Positions 59,174 through 64,000 of a stretch of DNA of 64,000 bases are shown piece after piece. The stretch comes from Steinernema hermaphroditum (Eukaryota > Nematoda > Chromadorea > Rhabditida > Steinernematidae): positions 5,022,001 to 5,086,000 of the forward strand of contig CM059625.1 of assembly GCA_030435675.1 (NCBI GenBank), in the 5' to 3' direction. The notes under the pieces were generated by a model. That model saw only the letters and a list, made by a program, of their open reading frames with translations. It searched no databases and had not been told where the DNA came from. A program made the position numbers and the translations under genes. Position 1 is the stretch's first letter. Every line of letters begins with the position of its first letter.

Positions 59174-60992
59174 GGACAACTGCGTCAGTTGTTCACTACA
59201 CAGATTCGAATTTTATTCGATATCCAGCATTCCGAACCTCTTCATCATACGAGTTACGAAGGGTGTTTCTCATCATAACGACAGTAGAGACAACGCTGTA
59301 TAAGCCGAAGGAAGAGGATAGAACAAATTATTCTAATTGTAACCGATGTTCGTCGGCGATAATACCCATCTAATACGAAAGCGTTCCGTGGCTGATGCAT
59401 TGCTTCGTCGTTTGGTTGAGAACAGATATATGTATCAATTGTGTGAATAATTGTTTGAATAGTTTCAAGTGGATGGACATTTCGATGTATTCGTGCGCGT
59501 AACGACTATTGCAAGATGTTGCAGATGACGTGACTGAGCTCGGCGGGACGTGTCTGATGCAAAGCAGAGAAAAACAGACGATAATCGAATCATTTCGCAA
59601 CAAGAACATAAATCAGTTACAGTATGTTCAGTTGAATGCATTGTAAAAAGGCATTTGACTTCTGGTCTCGGCTCTAACCCCGTTAGCCTGTGTGAAGAAG
59701 TCGTCGCCCTGCCAAGTAAAAGATCGTGGAGCTAAACGGTTACTCACTGCGTTCCCTTCGCATCGGTACTCTTAGAAGTTCCAGAGCTCTGTTTTCGAGG
59801 AACGCATAAGGCTTTCAGGCTTATTCCATAATCTAGCTTATCAGCGCTCAAATGTGAGTCAGTAGACACTGTTTACAGCTCAGCTCGCGCGGCTCCAAAG
59901 CTCCGACGAGCTCTTATAAACTGTTTCTATACCACTGACAAGTCTGGCAATCACCCTCTGTTGATCGAACTTTGAATCTAAACGGCTTTCGGACGGTTAG
60001 TTTTTGTTGATTTTCTTCACGTCAAAATCGAAACTCTCTCAAATATTCCGCCCCTACCTTCCTTTCTTTCCATGCTAGAAACCTTCAGAAAATGCGCGCC
60101 TCGAAGCGAGCTAAAACACATCGAAATATCGTGTGCCGTTTTGATATTTCAGTAGGTGTGTTTGCCTACGAGTCAACGGCCAAAAGGGCAAACGTGCTCG
60201 CATTGGATGCATCCATGTTTGTGTAAGCTGACCCGTTCCAGAATATTTTTTGCCATTTTCCCTGAGCGCTCAAAGTATGCAAGAGCTGCGCAGTAAGCTG
60301 ACACTGAGCTCCCCATCTCCTTAATCCCAAGTCTCTATTCGTTCGCTCAACTCCTAATGGTGACCTTTTTCGATGGAAAATAAAAGGGCAAATGTGGAGA
60401 CAGTTCCTCCCTATCCGATCTCCTCAAAAACGTACCTTATACGAACTTTCACCGTCGTCTAACATTTGATCGGATAGCGACTTTTTTGGCGTCGGCGTTT
60501 TGAAAATCGCGACCGGCGGTCCGATTTGCTGTAGTGTCATTATATCCGCTTCCGCTCATTCACAGACAGCTCGGACCTCACCGATTACTATGCGCTTTTG
60601 TAGGCAAATCGGCGGTAACGGGATGGCGCGCAAGTGATTGCAAGCGATTTGCTGTGACATCACCAGAGCGCTGTCGGATTAAACCAGGAGATTTAGCGAT
60701 CGTAGCGGTGTTGCACGAGAACGGCGGCGCCGCCACGGCCACCGACAACTTCACAGCGATCTCATGGAACTGCGCGACAGCCAAAGGGTGGCGATGGATC
60801 GCGCGAGAAGCGCGACATCTTCGTCCTTTGGCACTATTATGACAGTGTTATTATATTTGCCGCGACTTATTGTACGCCGCACGCGCCACTCCGTGTCGTG
60901 CCCACTATTGTCGCCAAGTTTTTTAGGCTTGTTGACCTGCGTGTTTAACTCAGATTCCGAGGTGAATGTGATTGTAGGTTGCAAAGCGCAAG
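59174..60992. other. Intergenic region and promoter area of the 61-kb gene
   Basis: No supported exon. The 60480-60900 stretch is GC-richer and open in several frames (for example 60534-60842 plus, 60784-60578 minus), as is common for promoter regions here. A TTATAAAC near 59915 is an unattached TATA-like sequence. Confidence 0.4.
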
Positions 60993-62662
60993 ATGCGTTT
61001 TGTCATTACGATCGTCTTCGTGTCCGTTCTCGTTGTCGGAGGCGCTGCAATAAGCTGCGTCCGATGCCCGTTTATCGAAAACAATATGGAGGACCGGAAA
61101 TGCGAGGATCGTTGCGAAGGAGACCTTTGTTTCATTGGTGAGGGAGGAAGTGTGGCAGTTCTGCAATGGAAACTTTTTAGTTGTCAATAAGTATGGTAAC
61201 GCTACAATCGTGGCCGGGTGCGCCCCCAAGCCAGAAGCCAAGGAAGCTGACCTATTTGCCAAAAGCAATTTGTGCTATGCCACGGAAGACGAGAAGTCAT
61301 TCAGAATCTGCGGATGCATGCTGTCCGATCTGTGCAATGACCCCTCGACTCCGGCTTCAGAATTCATGTCCATCAACGAATCGATTCTCCACGATGTATA
61401 CGAGTCGTCCATGAAAGGTGAGTCTCTCAAAGAATTTCCACTACCAGCGGCATGTTTTCCTCGTTAAAAGGATGGCCTAAAGAAAGGTCATTGATTTTTT
61501 AATCTTTTCACTTTGAATTGTACTCCTCAGATTCGCATTGTCGTGGCTCACACCTTGCAATCTATTAGTGAAAGGTATTGGAAAAGGCTGGAAAGTTGAA
61601 GTATATGTTGTTGTACCGACACTTCTATCGGTTGGATAGTTACATATACTCCCAACAGTTCATTAAGCTGAAGAGGGTATATCACTGGATCCTCGTAAAG
61701 TCCTCCATTTAAAAATGGGCTCATGTGTAGGACATCGCCAGGATGGAGAAGATGGAAAACTGATTCGTTTCTGCTTCGGGCACGCGAGGCTATCATTTTC
61801 AATTTTGCACTTAACATAGATGATCGGCATGCCATGCGAGATAGGATTTCAATTGCTCAGTGAGATTTTATTCTCGAACCGCGTTCGAAGAGCCCATATT
61901 TGTGCTATTTGTAGTCTACACAAAGAAGAAGGCGCTATAGGAAAGAGCCTAATTTCTTGAATTTGCGTTTCAGTGTGGGCATTTTTCCCCATTGTTGAGC
62001 AAATGGTTTATTTTATACGCTCGAAAACACAAATGTATGCTTTAGGTGAAGAAGGCGGGAATGAGACCATTCGTATTCATCCCACCTTGACGGTCGAGAT
62101 GGACGACGTCACCAAGGCCTCCCCTACAAAATCGAAGGCAGAATCTGAGGATTCCGGTAATTCTGTTGGGGAAGTAAAACCCGTTGACTTCGAGTCATCG
62201 GAAAAGGAAAAGAACTCCGAGAGCGAGGAAGTAGACAGTGACGAGGAAAAGGCCCCAGTGGAGGAGACCGCTGATGGAACGAAGATTTCCGTCCTTCCCA
62301 CCGATTCGGACGATGAAGAGGAAGAGACAGGTGGAGAGAGTGTCACCTCAGTCGAAACTCGGCAGACGCCCAGCCACCCCGTCTCCATCAATGAAAAGAG
62401 CAACAACGAATCGATCTCGATGAAGAACATGACCGCTATTGGCGAGGTGGAGGAGACCGATATGGATGGGAACGATGAGGATGATGATGATGCTGAATCT
62501 GAAAGCGTTGTCACCACGGAATCCATCTCCAGCGCGGAATCGAGTAACACTACGGGTCCGGTAGCTTCAGCTTCCGTCCACACCGCGGGCTCCAAGTCCG
62601 GAATGCGTTTTTTGTTCTCAGTCGCCGTCCCTATCGTCTCCTTTGTCATCGTATTCAATTAA
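60993..62662 (+). CDS. Ly6/three-finger domain protein with long acidic stalk, probably GPI-anchored, 332 residues
   Basis: The exons are 60993-61137, 61181-61417 and 62046-62662, with introns of 43 and 628 nt. After a signal peptide (1 to about 19), ten cysteines (22, 25, 37, 41, 46, 62, 80, 92, 94, 100) follow the three-finger pattern and end with CGCMLSDLCN. A Ser/Thr/Glu/Asp-rich stalk of about 180 residues follows (ESEEVDSDEEKAPVEE, NDEDDDDAESESV). The end is a hydrophobic stretch (FLFSVAVPIVSFVIVFN) after small residues, as in GPI-anchor signals. Such proteins sit on the outer cell surface and often modulate receptors. A stronger acceptor at 61973 would add 24 residues in frame (beginning VWAFFPIVEQMVYF), and I cannot decide between the two. 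A poly(A) signal lies at 62991. It faces another Ly6-type gene tail to tail. Confidence 0.83.
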
Positions 62663-63099
62663 CAGACCCTTGGCTCCTTCTGTCAAGTTGTCCTCCTCGT
62701 ATGCTCACTGTATTTTAGTTCTGTCCGTGTGGTCCATATCTAAACTGTCCTCCCACATGCACACCATGGCCATCTAGTTTAATGTAAAAACTTTCGTCCT
62801 TTCTCGTCTTCTCTTTTGCTTTGTGAATGCTTTGGAAAACTTCTATAAGCGGTGATTCCATTATGTAATGGTGTGATGATCAATAGATAATTGTGTAGCT
62901 TGGAACAAAACTTGCATACTGTTTAAGAAGAAAGGTTTCTTTTAGTGAAGATTCCTTGGTGCCCTTATTTCCCACATTTCATGAAGTCTGAATAAAAGAG
63001 TACGGTAATTTACAGTTCGATATCGACGTACTATGGATAACATCGCGAGCTGAAAGGATGTACACTGTTTCCACCTTTATAACCACCAGAAGCGAGTAC
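62663..63099. other. Convergent intergenic region between the two Ly6-type genes
   Basis: 3' flanks of the two convergent genes. No coding feature other than the plus-strand poly(A) signal at 62991. Confidence 0.5.
62991..62996 (+). terminator. Poly(A) signal of the 61-kb Ly6-type gene
   Basis: AATAAA lies about 330 nt past the stop codon, so the 3' UTR is comparatively long. Confidence 0.5.
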
Positions 63100-63573
63100 T
63101 TACAACAAAATTGAGCAAAGCAACATTGATAGAGTCAAGACATACACAAGGTTTTCATTCGCAGAAGAACTTCTCGCGTACGCTCTTCGGTACCCAGACC
63201 CCGAGGATCGTGTCTGAAAAATGTCCCGATACCTAGGATCGATGTTGCCGATTACGGAATCGAAGTTAATGATTCCACCAAAGACATTGCCCGAATAGGT
63301 GGAGAACGGATTTCTGGCGTGAATGTCGTTGCATTTGTCTCGACGATTGCAGACACAAGTCGTCTAAAAGACGTTCTGCACACTACTCCTCAATCAGGAT
63401 GGCCTTACAAAATTCGATGAATCCTCGCAAAGCAACGATGCACCAACCCGTGTTGTTAGTAACTCGGCTCTTCTACGTGACATTTCCAGATCCTGGACTT
63501 GCCATTCGGTTAAGTGAAGACAGCCTGACATGTACTGGTACATTGGACAGTGTTTGCATTGGCCTACAACACA
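63100..63573 (-). CDS. Second Ly6/three-finger-type protein (5' end unresolved)
   Basis: Two 3' exons can be read on the minus strand, 63573-63409 and 63363-63100, joined in phase 0 across a 45-nt GTAAGG...TTTTAG intron. They encode the C-terminal half of a three-finger domain (QCKHCPMYQYMSGC, then SLLCEDSSNFTTCVCNRRDKCN). A linker follows and then a hydrophobic end (VYVLTLSMLLCSILL) typical of a GPI signal. The CxCxxxxxCN ending matches the neighbouring Ly6-type gene. The upstream acceptor could also be at 63563. I could not find a convincing signal-peptide exon between 63574 and 63831, so the start is missing, further upstream, or lost. It is partial as given. Confidence 0.65.
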
Positions 63574-63831
63574 CTACGTCAATATAAGTGACCACTCACC
63601 CATACATCACTATTTGCTGTATTCTGATTTCGCTACAGCGAATAAATGGCATGATCACAGAGGACATGGGTGCCGAGGTGAATACCGTTTGCTCTGCCAC
63701 TACAGGCTTTGGGAGATGATTAATGATTTTGCCATCAAAAATGGTATTCAGCTCTTCAGTGACTGAATTCAAACTTCTGCATCAATACAAGGTGAATGTC
63801 TACAGCGATTGTCTTTTTCATTTCAAGACGG

Positions 63832-64000
63832 TTACGTCGGATACTTTCGTTTGTGCCCCCAGCGATCGGCCGGCGTCCACTCGCTTTCGTTCGCTCGAAT
63901 TACTTGAGTATGGGGTCGTACATGACCATACGTGTCGCCCGCAATGATCTCCTCGGCTCCCAGAACACACCAGGGTTTACGAATTCCGATCCTGGCCAAG
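63832..64000 (-). CDS. 3' end of an unrecognised minus-strand gene (partial)
   Basis: The minus-strand frame entering at the window edge stays open for 56 codons and ends at TAA 63834-63832. It reads, for example, GIRKPWCVLGAEEIIAGDTY and ANESEWTPADRWGHKRKYPT. Amino-acid composition and codon use look coding-like, but another frame is open for part of the stretch. No family is recognised. It lies 260 bp upstream of the Ly6-type exons in the same orientation, so an operon-like arrangement or a single longer gene are both possible. Confidence 0.4.
   Translation of the reverse strand, partial: LARIGIRKPWCVLGAEEIIAGDTYGHVRPHTQVIRANESEWTPADRWGHKRKYPT

Noticed and set aside
62077..62658. 193-codon minus-strand Ser-rich frame
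   Set aside because: Antisense of the acidic Glu/Asp/Ser stalk. The low-complexity sense codons keep the reverse frame open.
1..64000. tRNA, rRNA, spliced-leader RNA genes or CRISPR arrays
   Set aside because: I looked for B-box-like GGTTCGAANNC, a spliced-leader core and regularly spaced short repeats and saw none that fitted. A covariance-model scan would be decisive.

Overview
The window looks like a piece of a nematode nuclear genome. Introns are short (mostly 42-53 nt) with TTTCAG-type acceptors. One gene encodes a nematode-type chemoreceptor, and three genes encode cysteine-triplet secreted proteins of the kind known in Caenorhabditis as abu/pqn. Genes are sparse: I can support about eleven coding loci plus one pseudogene in 64 kb. 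Most of the rest is AT-rich DNA with small transposon relics. There is no sign of bacterial, viral or organellar sequence. All gene models are hand-spliced from reading frames and splice-site consensus, without transcripts or database searches.

Layout. 1-6 kb: no gene; one PIF/Harbinger-like MITE at 4.2 kb. 6.1-8.7 kb (minus): a seven-exon chemoreceptor of the Sra superfamily. 9.5-11.1 kb: a diverged direct repeat. 11-22.3 kb: empty. 22.3-26.2 kb (plus): three small secreted proteins, one with a GC-AG intron. 26.25-28.0 kb (minus): a 571-residue Cys/Gln-rich abu/pqn-like protein, tail to tail with the preceding gene. 28-42 kb: empty apart from a deleted Tc1/mariner element, a related fragment and a foldback repeat. 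42.0-44.1 kb (plus): a second abu/pqn-like gene with 20 four-cysteine modules. 46.2-50.3 kb: two apparently identical tandem copies of a 2,072-bp unit, followed by an older partial copy and a foldback arm. 50.8-51.6 kb (minus): an AT-hook protein. 51.75 kb: a small hAT-like MITE. 52.1-53.0 kb: a broken copy of a PA2G4/EBP1-like gene. 53.8-55.3 kb (plus): a third abu/pqn-like gene with a 439-bp hAT-type MITE in its last intron. 57.7-59.1 kb (plus): a secreted protein of unknown family. 61.0-62.7 kb (plus) and 63.1-63.6 kb (minus): two convergent Ly6/three-finger, probably GPI-anchored proteins. 63.8-64 kb (minus): the 3' end of an unrecognised gene.

Common theme. Most genes here encode secreted or surface proteins. 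The three abu/pqn-like genes share a signal-peptide exon, a first phase-0 intron after codon 14-17, a first Cys-x-Cys at residues 26-28, and a TATA-like box 40-56 nt before the ATG. They look like one locally dispersed family. In Caenorhabditis, relatives are linked to the pharyngeal cuticle and to ER-stress responses. That such a role applies here is inference.
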